DNA from: Stomorhina lunata
Taxonomy: Eukaryota; Arthropoda; Insecta; Diptera; Rhiniidae
DNA length: 64,000 nucleotides
Assembly (NCBI GenBank): GCA_933228675.1
Contig: OW121741.1
Location: forward strand, 77,285,387-77,349,386
Direction of reading: 5' to 3'
Shown: positions 49,681 through 61,400 of the stretch, piece by piece
Numbering within the stretch: position 1 is the stretch's first letter
Layout of the letters: each line of letters starts with the position of its first letter
Translations under genes and position numbers: made by a program
The notes under the pieces: model-generated
Told to the model about the DNA's origin: nothing
Seen by the model: the letters and a program-made list of their open reading frames with translations, nothing else
The model's database searches: none

Positions 49681-50493
49681 TTTTTTAGTTTTTTTTATTA
49701 AAAGAGTCATTTTAAATGATTTTTTAATTTTAAGAACTTAAATATTATCTTCTGTAAAAAAAATTTGTAAAACTAACTCACGTTAATGAGAAAATACCAT
49801 CATGAGTCAATTTTGATTATGTAGGGGATGTTGAATACCAAACACGATTCTAATTGGTCTTAACATGGTAAGCCCAACTTATCTGGGTCATCCCTCATCT
49901 CAACTGTGGACACACACCTCCTCATGGTATCACCCGGGGAGATAGTTTAACACCCATTAATATTATGAGTTAATATGTTCCGAGAGTTGTCCCATAAGAT
50001 CGATAAAAATGGGTTAGGATTACGGGCTAGTAACCCTCTCTTGAAAAAAATACAATGAAGAGGATAAAATTAGAATTGAAATGTCCCACTACCTAATGTT
50101 AGAGGAGGATGTCCGAAACTTCGATAGAAAGACCAAGTAGAGGAACATTTTTCAAAGCTTGGCCTATAAAATTGGAGAATATTCGCACAAGATCGAAATC
50201 CATGGAATTCTAAAATATGCTCAGACTTTGACCTTAACAGGTTGTAACATTTAAGTAAGTAAGAGTCAATCTTATGTAAAAACTTATACAAAAAATAAGA
50301 TTTAAATTGTTTAAGTTTTAAAATAATTTTAAAAAAGTTTTAAAATAATTACAAAAAATCGTATAAAAATATTTTTCCAAAAATTACAACAAAGCAAAAA
50401 AAAAGCAGGGAAAAACAAAGTTATTTTCACATGATTTTGGATCTAAAAATAAAAATTGTTTATATTATTTATAAACTGCTAAGTTTTCAACAT
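49681..50493. other. AT-rich DNA with a possible retroelement scrap
   Basis: Around 49830-50050 the base composition is more balanced (GGTCATCCCTCATCTCAACT, CACCCGGGGAGATAG), unlike the surroundings. It may be a decayed transposon fragment. No frame or motif allows a class. Confidence 0.3.
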
Positions 50494-50563
50494 ATGAAGT
50501 AGCTCAGTGGAAGAGTCTCTGCCTAGCAGTCGGAGGGTCTGGGTTCGAGCCCCCATGGGATCA
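50494..50563 (+). repeat. tRNA-like sequence (pseudogene or SINE head)
   Basis: TAGCTCAGTGG at 50500-50510 is a perfect A-box, and GGTTCGAGCCC at 50542-50552 matches the B-box. The D-arm GCTC/GAGT and an anticodon-like stem CTCTG/CGGAG can form, but the anticodon loop is nine bases and the acceptor and T stems pair poorly. A functional tRNA is therefore unlikely. A T-poor A-run follows. A tRNA pseudogene or the head of a SINE is the better reading. Confidence 0.55.
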
Positions 50564-51289
50564 TAAAAAAAATTTTGTATTTCGTTTAAAAATATATGTT
50601 TTTAATAAAACAACAACAAAAAAGTTGTTGCTGTTGTTGTTGTTGCTTTCAATGACATCCCCATGTTAATGTTAATGTAATGACTTAAACAGCGAATGAG
50701 TAAGTAGTTCGTGTTCAATAGTTTAACTGTTTAACTCATTATTTGGTAATAAAAAGTTTTACTGGGAAGGTTAAGTCTTATTCAAATTTGATCGCTACCC
50801 TACATAGTTTGTGTTTCTTTACATTATGCTTATCGTTAACAGTGACCGCATAGCTATTGTCGCTCTCAAAGAATTATTGGTCGAAAGCCCTATATGCATT
50901 ACAAACAATGACTTTTTCGAATCCAGTTGTCTAGGATCTTATATGGATTGATCATCCCAAATTTAAGCAATCTTGCCACATAACCTTCATTCAAAGCCAG
51001 TTCTTGAAAAACTATCAAAGTCTTAAAATATGAATTTTGTATGTAAAATTTGAATAATAAGCTTGTCATAGCTTTATTTTTCGTTTATGAATTAGTCTGT
51101 TAATTTGTATTTAAATGAAATTAAGGTATACTCCAATTTTGGACAGCTTTTTTATCATCCGAAAGACTTCATGTTGAAAGCTTATGAAACCTTACGTATC
51201 TTTACATTAGCATTTATTTCGAATTTTCTTAGGGATTTATATAGCTAAACCTTCAATAGTGGATCTCTGCGGTTGACCTCTCTTTAGTC
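50564..51289. other. AT-rich spacer with small AAC/GTT dyad
   Basis: AACAACAACAAAAAAGTTGT followed by TGCTGTTGTTGTTGTTGC at about 50608-50646 is a small microsatellite dyad. Otherwise nothing is recognised. Confidence 0.45.
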
Positions 51290-51910
51290 AAACTTTCCAA
51301 CATGTGTCTTTATAATTTCCAATTTTAAATTGTGAATTCCTCTAGTTTATATAGTCCGATCTTAAACCATGGGTTTTTATTTATTCTAATTTTACATTGT
51401 GGATCCCTTTATAATCACTTTGAGTCCCTTTAGCGTTAGTCCAATATTAAATCGTGGGGGGTTTATTTAGTCAAATTTGATATTGTGGATCCCTATTGTC
51501 TCAAATCTATAACTTTTGGGGTTAGTCCAATCTTAAATCGTGGGTCTTTATATTTTCCAATTTTGAATTGTGAATCCCTCTAGAATCAAACCTTCCGTCT
51601 TTGAGATTTAAATACTCCAATCTGAAATCGTGATTATTTATTTTGTCTAATTTTATATTGTGGATCCCTCTAAACTTAAATCTAGAATCTTTGGGGTTAG
51701 TCCAATCTTTAATCGTGGGTCTTTGTATAGTCAAATTTCGCAGTCTGCATATCTCTAGAATCAAACCTACCACCTTTGGGGTTTATATAGTCTAAACTTA
51801 AAAAGTGGGTCCCTCTAGAATCAAACCACCGCATTTGCAGTTTATATAGTCCAATCATAAATAGTGCGTCTTTATATTGTCCAATCTTGAATCGCAGTTC
51901 TAAATTTTTG
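51290..51910. repeat. Degenerate roughly 88-bp tandem repeat
   Basis: About seven degenerate units containing GTGGATCCCTCTAGAATCAA, GGGGTTAGTCCAATCTTAAA and TCGTGGGTCTTTATA-like phrases, spaced about 85-95 bp. The minus-strand translation gives repeated RGIHNSKLD-like text, but units differ in length and frame, so I regard it as a non-coding tandem repeat. Confidence 0.7.
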
Positions 51911-53099
51911 CACTCCATGCATTTGTTTTCTGTCAAAAGTCAAATAAAAGTGGATAAGGAACAACTAAAAACATATAAAAGCACAAACAAGCATACATTT
52001 CATGAGCACGTGTGTGTGCCTTAGCTTTCTCTCATTGGATAATCGTCTTCATTAGTTGCTTCCGAATCAAAGTAAAAGCGTTATACTCTCTTTTTTATAG
52101 GACTTATAGAAAAGACCACACGGCAAATCAATGTATGATGAAGTGCAACATCTTTTAATAATATCTGTGGCAATAAATCATAATGACTGAAGTCGAAATT
52201 TCGTGTTTTGAGATGTTAAAGGTTTGACTGAAAGGGTTACGGGTTTTGTATGTAGAAGTTAAAATATAAATGCGTAAAGTTTTGTTTATAATGATATTTT
52301 ATACTTGAGTGATAGATCTTGAAGAAGAGAATAAGAATATGTAAAAAAATGAAAAAGCGCTTATGTCAACTTAAGCCATTATCGTTTATTACCACAGATA
52401 TAGTCTTTGATTTGAGTGTCCCAATTTTCGAATTTTTTCTTTAATCCATCATCATTAAGCCAAAATGGAATACAACTCTCGTATATGGGCCGGTGCTTCA
52501 AAGTATAGTCTGTATATCATTTTATGTCTTAGTTTAAGGAAAGGGGTAGAGTGGCAAAAAGTGGTGGATAAAGCTTTATATTATTCAATACTATCATGGC
52601 TATTTTAAGAGCATCTTTTATTTTATACGCCATCTTTTATTATCTTGAAGCATTATTTGCGATCTTTTTGTTTTACAGACAATTTTATTTCTTTTACATC
52701 GACAGCGTGTTAATGCTATAGAGCTTACTACCGATGGAGGATACTGTGCGAATTAATCATTTTAATAGAAATTAAGAATTATTGAAATTGATGTTTAAAT
52801 GGCTGGGGCCTGAACCCAGACATAATTTGATATGATATGCTAAGTAGTCGACTTGTTTGCCAACTAAGCCGCAACTATATAGCAGTCACACATTTTTATG
52901 TCACACTTACATTTCAGTTACGACAGATAAAATTAAGTAAAATAACTAACCGCAGAAGTGTTTGCTCCAAATCGAATATTTACATAAACTTATCCCTCTA
53001 TCTTTATTCCCAGAACTTATTTTCCTAGTGAAAGGTTTTTACATCAATTATTTTTTTGTGTAATTTATACATTCCTTGGAAGTAAAATAAAGCAATTTT
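51911..53099. other. Low-copy-looking DNA, no gene seen
   Basis: No family repeat was recognised. CTGGGGCCTGAACCCAGAC at 52803-52821 contains a reversed B-box-like GGGTTCAGGCCC and may be a SINE or tRNA scrap. No domain was recognised in the short frames. Confidence 0.4.
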
Positions 53100-53488
53100 T
53101 GGAAAAACCGGGAAAAAATTGGATCCGATATTATTAAAATTATAGGAATAGTCGTCAAAAAGTTAAATTTTTTTTGAAGTCGAATATCTCATAAACTATA
53201 GAAGATAAATCAATGAATTTTTTGTAGATCTCAGCTAATAGATTTCTCATGTATACAAATCTTTTATATCGGAACAAAAATTTGACTTCTGGACCGTTTT
53301 TAATTTTCAAAACACACGAGGTGCCCTACTTTGAGGGCATATAGCTCCCCTCCTTATAAGTCTATAGACTCCAAATTCTAAATTTAATCCGTATTCTGCT
53401 CCTCAATAACCGTGTGAACTTTCATGAAACTTGAGCTTACATTTCTAAAGCTCTTGAATTATTTCCCTATTTTTTTCAAACCATTGTG
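53100..53488 (-). mobile_element. Second Transib-like terminus (CACAATGG)
   Basis: Read on the minus strand from 53488 it begins CACAATGGTTTGAAAAAAAT and soon passes GGGAAATAATTCAAGAGC. This is the same design as the CACAGTGG terminus at 11469 (CACAGTGG, a homopolymer tract, then GGAAATAATTC). CACAATGG fits the published Transib terminal consensus. The inner part includes GAATATCTCATAAACTATAG. No transposase or opposite end is found, so this is a solo terminus or relic. Confidence 0.55.
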
Positions 53489-54755
53489 CATCGTGAGTCT
53501 TAATTGTGGTCTTCATAAAGTCGAATCTTCTGCTACTTGTAGGTAGAATCGGAGGAGGAATTTTTTCGCTACACAAGCACTATAATTGTGTCACTTGCAG
53601 GTGAAAGGTAAACCAATCTATTCGGAAATACAATATAATTCTTAAATTTTAAAAAGGTTTTCTTGGCCATATCAACATTTTATTGCCAAAAAGTGGGCGT
53701 GATAGGCATGGTTACATGTATCTTTCGCTACTAGTATAAACAAATATCTATGTCGCGTATAGTACATGGTGCGAAGAGCATATTATGTTTGGCACTAACC
53801 CTTAATATACAGATCGAATCGAAAATTATTTCATGAAATTTGGCACAGACGTTTGTATTGGTACTTTTGAAACTGACCAAACTAGATTATGTCGGGTAAG
53901 TAGATCCGTAACGGAATTAAGATCATAAGCGCTTAATGGAATTTATTTTTATATCTAATTATTCGTTAAATAAGTCCTACTTAAACAAATCTTAGGAAAA
54001 TTAAAGTTTTTTTTATTAAATCTTAAAATGATGTAGAAATTTTGATCAGATTTTCAAATACCTTAAAATATTTGAAATTAGTTTCAAAAACCTAAGAATA
54101 AGCTTTAAATTAAACTTTTTCTGCATTTGTAATTCTTGGCATCTTTTCTGTTTCATAGTGTAAATAAGCTAAAATAAATATATAACGATAATTGCTAAAA
54201 GAGGGTAGTTGAAGATTTTTCGAATATCAATGAATACAATATTCTAACATAACAAAAATTGCAAAACCTCTTCCACTACGTGTGACATAAACTTCTTAAA
54301 ATTCTCTAACTACCCCTCGTTTTTGCGGAACAAAATATTTATGCTGTTTTTTATGTTTGTTCAATGATATTTTGGATTTCACTTCACCATTTCAACATTT
54401 TTAGCCTTGAGTTATTTACTTATACTAAGACTCAATTCATTCACTTATGACCTGCCATCGATTTGCCATTAAAATCATTTCTATTCAATTCACTAACAAA
54501 ATTTTCTCCGAACATTTATTTATATTCATCGCACCATTATTTCTCTGCTCGACTGCGATATGGGAAAATTTCGTATAGATTTTGAAGTATAGAAAAAAAT
54601 CTTTCAAACTAAAAAACCCCATATCAATACATTCCTCTCAAGTACGTGTTTGCGTGGAAAATTCCTGTACGAGTATGTAGATGGAATGAACTGAACTGTA
54701 GTATCTCAAGTGTTTGTTGGATTTGAAAAATACAAATTTGTATGTACTCGAAAGC
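53489..54755. other. AT-rich spacer, nothing recognised
   Basis: No gene, RNA or repeat family was recognised over about 1.25 kb. Confidence 0.45.
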
Positions 54756-55148
54756 ATCCCTGTAGTAAAACTGGGATCATGTGTCTCCATGTCAACACTT
54801 TGTGTAACATCAATTCAAATGTCCCCAATTTTAGTTCAGTACTGAAATAGTGAATATATAGAGACAACAATTCTAGTATATATCTGGTGACATTGTCAAC
54901 GAATGTGTCAACATATATGTATATCAATAGGCCCCGATTTGATCCCAATGTCTCCATTTGGACCAAAAGAACTACAAGGTCAATACTAAGTAAATAGTGG
55001 TAATGTCTACTGGTAGATTTCGTAGGAACTCTAAATGTTAAATGTCAATAGTAGATAACATTGGATGGGGCAAAATAGGCAAGTAGTACTGGAGACATTG
55101 TCAATAGCAAAACAGTATTGTTTCTCTGACGGCATTTACTGCAGGGAT
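54756..55148. mobile_element. Candidate short-TIR MITE, 393 bp
   Basis: Ends ATCCCTGTAGTAAA and, in reverse, ATCCCTGCAGTAAA, a 14-bp TIR with one mismatch. The interior holds dispersed GTCTCC, GACATTGTCAA and CAATGTC motifs in both orientations. I see no clear target duplication, so the limits are tentative. Confidence 0.5.
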
Positions 55149-55467
55149 AATACACATACACTTATACAATGATGCATGAAAATTAATAGAAATTTGCAGC
55201 TTTATATAGTTTTACCAAAAAAAAAAAGCCAGCCAAACGAAGTTGGCAAGAAAAATTATTATGTTTAAATAGAAAAAATACGAAAATATCTGATAAGAAA
55301 ATACGAAAGAAGTTGTCATCCGATGGATGACGAAATATTGAAAAATAAATAAATAAACAATTTAAAATAAAACGGATGCCTCAAGCTTAATTATTTCAAT
55401 AAAATTTAAAAATCAAAGGCAGAACAAAAAATAATTTATCAAAATACGAAATATATATTTTGATCAC
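55149..55467. other. AT-rich spacer, nothing recognised
   Basis: Short AT-rich segment between a MITE and family A copy 3. No gene is seen. Confidence 0.5.
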
Positions 55468-55597
55468 TTTTTATACCCACCATCAAAAAGAATGGAGGGT
55501 ATATTGAGATTGTCATTCCGTTTGTAATTTCCTTAATATTGGCTTAAAAAAGAAAAGCGATATATATTCTGAATCCTTATGAAATTCTAAAAAAGCG

Positions 55598-55650
55598 ATG
55601 TCCGTCTGTCTGTCTGTCTATCTGTCTGTCTGCCTTTCTGTCTGTCTGTT

Positions 55651-55711
<61 letters not shown>

Positions 55712-55712
55712 T

Positions 55713-55777
<65 letters not shown>

Positions 55778-55798
55778 ATGTCTGTCTGTCTGTCTGTA
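55598..55798. repeat. (GTCT)n microsatellite in family A copy 3
   Basis: About 200 bp of GTCT with scattered TATC, TTTC and TTTG interruptions, at the family A proto-microsatellite position. Open frames on both strands here are artefacts of the tetramer. Confidence 0.95.
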
Positions 55799-56307
55799 TT
55801 ACAGATATAACCACTAAATTTTACAAATGAAAGTCTTATATTAATGCCAGCCAGTGTGCAAAATCGGTCTCCATTTGACCTAGCTCCCATATAAAAAACT
55901 TACGAAAACACAAAAATTCAAAAAGAAAAGGGGATTTATGTCCGTCTGTCCGTCAGATAATATCGCAATAGCTCCTTAACTACATTAGTTAGTAAGACTA
56001 AGTTAAGCACAAGAAAGTCTTATGTCAATGCCAGCCAGTGTGCAAAATTTTTTCACAATCGGTCACCATTTGACCATAGCTCCCATATAAAAAACTTATG
56101 GAAACACAAAAATACATAAAGAAAAGGGGGTTTATGTCTGTCTGTCCGTCAGATAAAAGCACGATAATGCCTTAACGAAAAGAGCTAGAGTAACAAAATT
56201 TTACAAAAGTATTTTGGATATCTTGAAAAAGATGTGTGTTGTAAATGGACAAAATCGGTTCAAATTTAGTTAGAGCTCCCATATAACCGCGCCCCGGGAA
56301 ATACATT

Positions 56308-56647
56308 CTTCTTCTTCTGTTATCCTTGACTCCCAATAGGGCCTCAACCATCCTTTTATATCGGACTCTATTGCGAGATGTTAGGCATACATCATTCCAT
56401 GAATAGTTTGCTGCTTGTAACTCCGCATCAATTGATCTTCTCCACGTTCTAGTAGGTGCACCAACACGACGGCCGCTTCCTTGTGGATTCCAACGAAGCG
56501 CTTGTCGAGCAATGTTGGTATTTGGCCTTCGAAGTGTGTGGCCTTTCTATCGCCATTTCCGTTGACATACCTCTATGGAAGCAGGGATTTGGTTTGTTGC
56601 ATTAAGTAGATCTTCATTTCTTATGCGATTCGGCCACCATATATTAA
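56308..56647 (-). mobile_element. 5'-truncated LINE with 11-bp TSD
   Basis: The minus strand encodes the C-terminal tail of a non-LTR retrotransposon reverse transcriptase. It reads WPNRIRNEDLLNA, then KWR, an in-frame TAG where Trp is usual, then KGHTLRRPN, RQALRWNPQGSGRR and TWRRSIDAEL, ending in a short GAAGAAGAA-type tail. The KWRWIGHTLR…WNPQG…TWRR pattern is a common LINE C-terminal signature. The 11-bp direct repeat GGAAATACATT at 56297-56307 and 56648-56658 is the target duplication. Removing the insert restores family A. The exact clade is uncertain; the simple-repeat 3' tail would suit an RTE-like element. Confidence 0.85.
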
Positions 56648-57500
56648 GGAAATACATTAATGCTGATATATTGAATACAATTGTAATAGCTATGACGATT
56701 AAATTTAAAATAGGGAAGTTTTATGCAACTATTGGTCATTATATCAAATTTTATAGGAATCAGTCCATATTTGACTTTAGCACAAAATTTTGCAATAATA
56801 AGCTCTATATATATATACCAGCCAGTACGTAAAATTTTGTTACAATCAGTTAACATTTGGCTATAATTCTTGCATATTATATATAACATCCCCTTTTTTA
56901 TATCTACAATCAAAAAGATTTAAAGGTACATTCATTATATTAAGATTGCACTTATAAAATTAGATAGGCATCAATCAATGTTCAGCCCTGACATTATATA
57001 TGATGAATGCATTAGGATCTCCTAACGAAATATATGGACCTGCCGTATTACTATTAACGTGTTTAGCCCAACTACATATTAAGCACAACGAAAAGTATTT
57101 AACAACTTATTAATGTAAAACTATACCCGGTTATGAGACCGAATTTTGATCAAAGTAAATACTGGGGAAACTACTAAAATATTTTTAAATGTTGAACTTA
57201 AAAGCTACGGCAACCGAATTTAGTCCAAAGGTTTTACCAACAATACCAATTAGCTTAGCGATTTTTTCAGTTTTGGTCCAGATTTTGAATTAGCTGCACC
57301 CTTGTAGATATATGAGATATGTTTCTAAATTTAACACAGCTTGATGGTGGGTATGTAAGATTCGGCATAGCCGAATATAACACTCTTAATTGTTTCTTAT
57401 TCAAAGTAAGAAAAAAGTCAGTTAATCTAAGTATGAAAAATATTCTGTGTGTTCTGTTCATATTTTGACTGTATATGTCCTAGTCTATGTTTCAGTCTTC

Positions 57501-57627
57501 TGTGGGGTTTATATAACTCAAGCGGCTGACGATTGAGTGAAATTTACATATATTTTGTTTGTTACAATAACAAAATACATGTAAATTTCACTCAATCGTC
57601 AGCCGCTTAAGTTATATAAACCCCACA
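57501..57627. repeat. 127-bp near-perfect hairpin
   Basis: The left arm from 57501 (TGTGGGGTTTATATAACTCA…) is mirrored by the right arm ending 57627 (…GTTATATAAACCCCACA). The arms are about 58 bp with two mismatches around a roughly 10-base AT loop. It is not part of a recognised element. It could be a tiny foldback MITE or a hairpin RNA source. Confidence 0.9.
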
Positions 57628-58442
57628 TTTGTCTTAGTATATGTCTTAGTCTATATCTTAATCTATTTATTGGCAAAAACAAATTTTTAGTATAAACTTC
57701 TTTGAAGCTCATTTCGAACCCTTTTTTCCAAAAGAATCTACTTCGATAATCAGGAAGAGCAATCTTAACATTTTTGCTTTTCTTTGCTGGCAATTGTCCT
57801 CCTAAATGCTTAGATTCCTTTCTTATTCGATTCCCTTTTTTCGTTCATTCTTAAACAATTTGTTAGCAATAAGTTATTATATAAAATTCTTCTGCTCTGC
57901 CTTTGTCATTTTCTACATTCAGTCCAATATGTCAATTTTAAAAATTTAGCTTATAAATGATCCCTTTGTCACTACCTTTTCTATAAAAATTTGTTCATTA
58001 TTTGTATTTTAGGTCAAAGAAGGTACAAATGACAAAATGACCAAAAATAGCTACCACTTAAGAAATTATTTTCTTTAGTGACGTATCCGTATATTGGAAG
58101 CGTAATGGAGTGTGTGTTATAGGGAGGACTATTGAACGTGTATTGAATGTTCTTTTTTGGTTTTAATAAGATTAATTTACAGTGTTTTCTTACAATTCTT
58201 ATGATAAACATATCTATAATGCAGATTACGGGGACTCACAGAAAATAAAGGCTGTTAATCTACGACATAGTCTATGGATTAATCCATATCAACATAAGAC
58301 AAAGTCTTAGTTAATAGTCTATTATATAGTATATTCTATTTTATATTGTTATTTACGTCTCAGTTAAAGCATAATCATTAAAGACTCGTCTTACCAAGCA
58401 CTACTTTTTATTACTGAATAATGAGATAAACATCCTTGTTTT
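57628..58442. other. AT-rich spacer with dispersed AGTCTA motifs
   Basis: TTAGTCTATATCTTAATCTA at about 57645-57664, GACATAGTCTATGG at about 58263 and TAATAGTCTATTATATAG at about 58312 echo the TAGTCTA core of the 11-bp satellite at 21690, but without a regular array. No gene is seen. Confidence 0.4.
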
Positions 58443-58497
58443 AGTAGGATTTGAACCCGGACAATTAAGTTGAATTACTATTTGAACTGCAAATATA
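58443..58497 (-). repeat. Reversed B-box fragment at satellite edge
   Basis: GGATTTGAACCCGG at 58448-58461 is the reverse of the CCGGGTTCAAATCC B-box in the fragment at 3310. It lies within 40 bp of the first 21-bp satellite unit. Confidence 0.4.
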
Positions 58498-61400
58498 ATT
58501 TTTTCTATAGAAAAAGTAATTTTTTCTATAGAAAAAGTAATTTTTTCTATAGAAAAAGTCATTTTTTCTATAGAAAAAGTAATTTTTTCTATAGAAAAAG
58601 TAATTTTTTCTATAGAAAAAGTTATTTTTTCTATAGAAAAAGTTATTTTTTCTATAGAAAAAGTTATTTTTTCTATAGAAAAAGTTATTTTTTCTATAGA
58701 AAAAGTTATTTTTTCTATAGAAAAAGTTATTTTTTCTATAGAAAAAGTTATTTTTTCTATAGAAAAAGTTATTTTTTCTATAGAAAAAGTTATTTTTTCT
58801 ATAGAAAAAGTAATCTTTTCTGTAGAAAAAGTAATTTTTTCTATTGAAAAAGTTATTTTTTCTATAGAAAAAGTTATATTTTCTATAGAAAAAGTAATTT
58901 TTTCTATAGAAAAAGTAATTTTTTCTATAGAAAAAGTAATTTTTTCTATAGAAAAAGTAATTTTTTCTATAGAAAAAGTAATTTTTTCTATAGAAAAAGT
59001 AATTTTTTCTATAGAAAAAGTAATTTTTTCTATAGAAAAAGTAATTTTTTCTATAGAAAAAGTAATTTTTTCTATAGAAAAAGTAATTTTTTCTATAGAA
59101 AAAGTAATTTTTTCTATAGAAAAAGTAATTTTTTCTATAGAAAAAGTAATTTTTTCTATAGAAAAAGTAATTTTTTCTATAGAAAAAGTAATTTTTTCTA
59201 TAGAAAAAGAAATTTTTTCTATAGAAAAAGTAATTTTTTCTATAGAAAAAGTAATTTTTTCTATAGAAAAAGTAATTTTTTCTATAGAAAAAGTAATTTT
59301 TTCTATAGAAAAAGTAATTTTTTCTATAGAAAAAGTAATTTTTTCTATAGAAAACGTAATTTTTTCTATAGAAAAAGTAATTTTTTCTATAGAAAAAGTA
59401 ATTTTTTCTATAGAAAAAGTAATTTTTTCTATTGAAAAAGTAATTTTTTCTATAGAAAAAGTAATTTTTTCTATAGAAAAAGTAATTTTTCTATAGAAAA
59501 AGTAATTTTTTCTATAGAAAAAGTAATTTTTCTATAGAAAAAGTAATTTTTTCTGTAGAAAAAGTAATTTTTTCTATAGAAAAAGTAATTTTTTCTATAG
59601 AAAAAGAAATTTTTTCTATAGAAAAAGTAATTTTTTCTATAGAAAAAGTAATTTTTTCTATAGAAAAAGTAATTTTTTCTATAGAAAAAGTAATTTTTTC
59701 TATAGAAAAAGTAATTTTTTCTATAGAAAAAGTAATTTTTTCTATAGAAAAAGTAATTTTTTCTATAGAAAAAGTAATTTTTTCTATAGAAAAAGTAATT
59801 TTTTCTATAGAAAAAGTAATTTTTTCTATAGAAAAAGTAATTTTTTCTATAGAAAAAGTAATTTTTTCTATAGAAAAAGTAATTTTTTCTATAGAAAAAG
59901 TAATTTTTTCTATAGAAAAAGTAATTTTTTCTATAGAAAAAGTAATTTTTTCTATAGAAAAAGTAATTTTTTCTATAGAAAAAGTAATTTTTTCTATAGA
60001 AAAAGTAATTTTTTCTATAGAAAAAGTAATTTTTTCTATAGAAAAAGTAATTTTTTCTATAGAAAAAGTAATTTTTTCTATAGAAAAAGTAATTTTTTCT
60101 ATAGAAAAAGTAATTTTTTCTATAGAAAAGTAATTTTTTCTATAAAAAAAGCAATTTTTTCTATAGAAAAAGTAATTTTTTCTATAGAAAAAGTAATTTT
60201 TTCTATAGAAAAAGTAATTTTTTCTATAGAAAAAGTAATTTTTTCTATAGAAAAAGTAATTTTTTCTATAGAAAAAGTAATTTTTTCTATAGAAAAAGTA
60301 TTTTTTTCTATAGAAAAAGTAATTTTTTCTATAGAAAAAGTAATTATTTCTATAGAAAAAGTAATTTTTTCTATAGAAAAAGTAATTTTTTCTATAGAAA
60401 AAGTAATTTTTTCTATAGAAAAAGTAATTTTTTCTATAGAAAAAGTAATTTTTTCTATAGAAAAAGTAATTTTTTCTATAGAAAAAGTAATTTTTTCTAT
60501 AGAAAAAGTAATTTTTTCTATAGAAAAAGTTATTTTTTCTATAGAAAAAGTTATTTTTTCTATAGAAAAAGTAATCTTTTCTGTAGAAAAAGTAATTTTT
60601 TCTATTGAAAAAGTTATTTTTTCTATAGAAAAAGTTATATTTTCTATAGAAAAAGTAATTTTTTCTATAGAAAAAGTAATTTTTTCTATAGAAAAAGTAA
60701 TTTTTTCTATAGAAAAAGTAATTTTTTCTATAGAAAAAGTAATTTTTTCTATAGAAAAAGTAATTTTTTCTATAGAAAAAGTAATTTTTTCTATAGAAAA
60801 AGTAATTTTTTCTATAGAAAAAGTATTTTTTTCTATAGAAAAAGTAATTTTTTCTATAGAAAAAGTAATTTTTTCTATAGAAAAAGTAATTTTTTCTATA
60901 GAAAAAGTAATTTTTTCTATAGAAAAAGTAATTTTTTCTATAGAAAAAGTAATTTTTTCTATAGAAAAAGTAATTTTTTCTATAGAAAAAGTAATTTTTT
61001 CTATAGAAAAAGTAATTTTTTCTATAGAAAAAGTAATTTTTTCTATAGAAAAAGTATTTTTTTCTATAGAAAAAGTAATTTTTTCTATAGAAAAAGTAAT
61101 TTTTTCTATAGAAAAAGTAATTTTTTCTATAGAAAAAGTAATTTTTTCTATAGAAAAAGTAATTTTTTCTATAGAAAAAGTAATTTTTTCTATAGAAAAA
61201 GTAATTTTTTCTATAGAAAAAGTAATTTTTTCTATAGAAAAAGTAATTTTTTCTATAGAAAAAGTAATTTTTTCTATAGAAAAAGTAATTTTTTCTATAG
61301 AAATAGTAATTTTTCTATAGAAAAAGTAATTTTTTCTATAGAAAAAGTAATTTTTTCTATAGAAAAAGTAATTTTTTCTATAGAAAAAGTAATTTTTTCT

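Larger units (their letters stand above)
55468..57393 (+). mobile_element. DINE-like family A element, copy 3
   Basis: Starts TTTTTATACCCACCATC and ends with the hairpin ATTCGGC-ATA-GCCGAAT plus AACACTCTTAATTGTT. Its (GTCY)n tract is about 200 bp, intermediate between copies 1 and 2. Inner GTCCGTCTGTCCGTCAG tracts are at about 55940 and 56140. A LINE fragment interrupts it at 56308-56647. Confidence 0.85.

Noticed and set aside
50070..50291. 73-codon minus-strand frame
   Set aside because: No motif or conserved context; likely chance or part of a decayed transposon.
50494..50563. Functional tRNA gene
   Set aside because: Good A and B boxes, but a nine-base anticodon loop and poor acceptor and T stems. 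Kept only as a tRNA-like sequence.
58470..58847. 125-codon frame of FFYRKSY-type heptad repeats
   Set aside because: It is the translation of the 21-bp satellite, which stays in frame because 21 is divisible by three. It has no start context or unique sequence.
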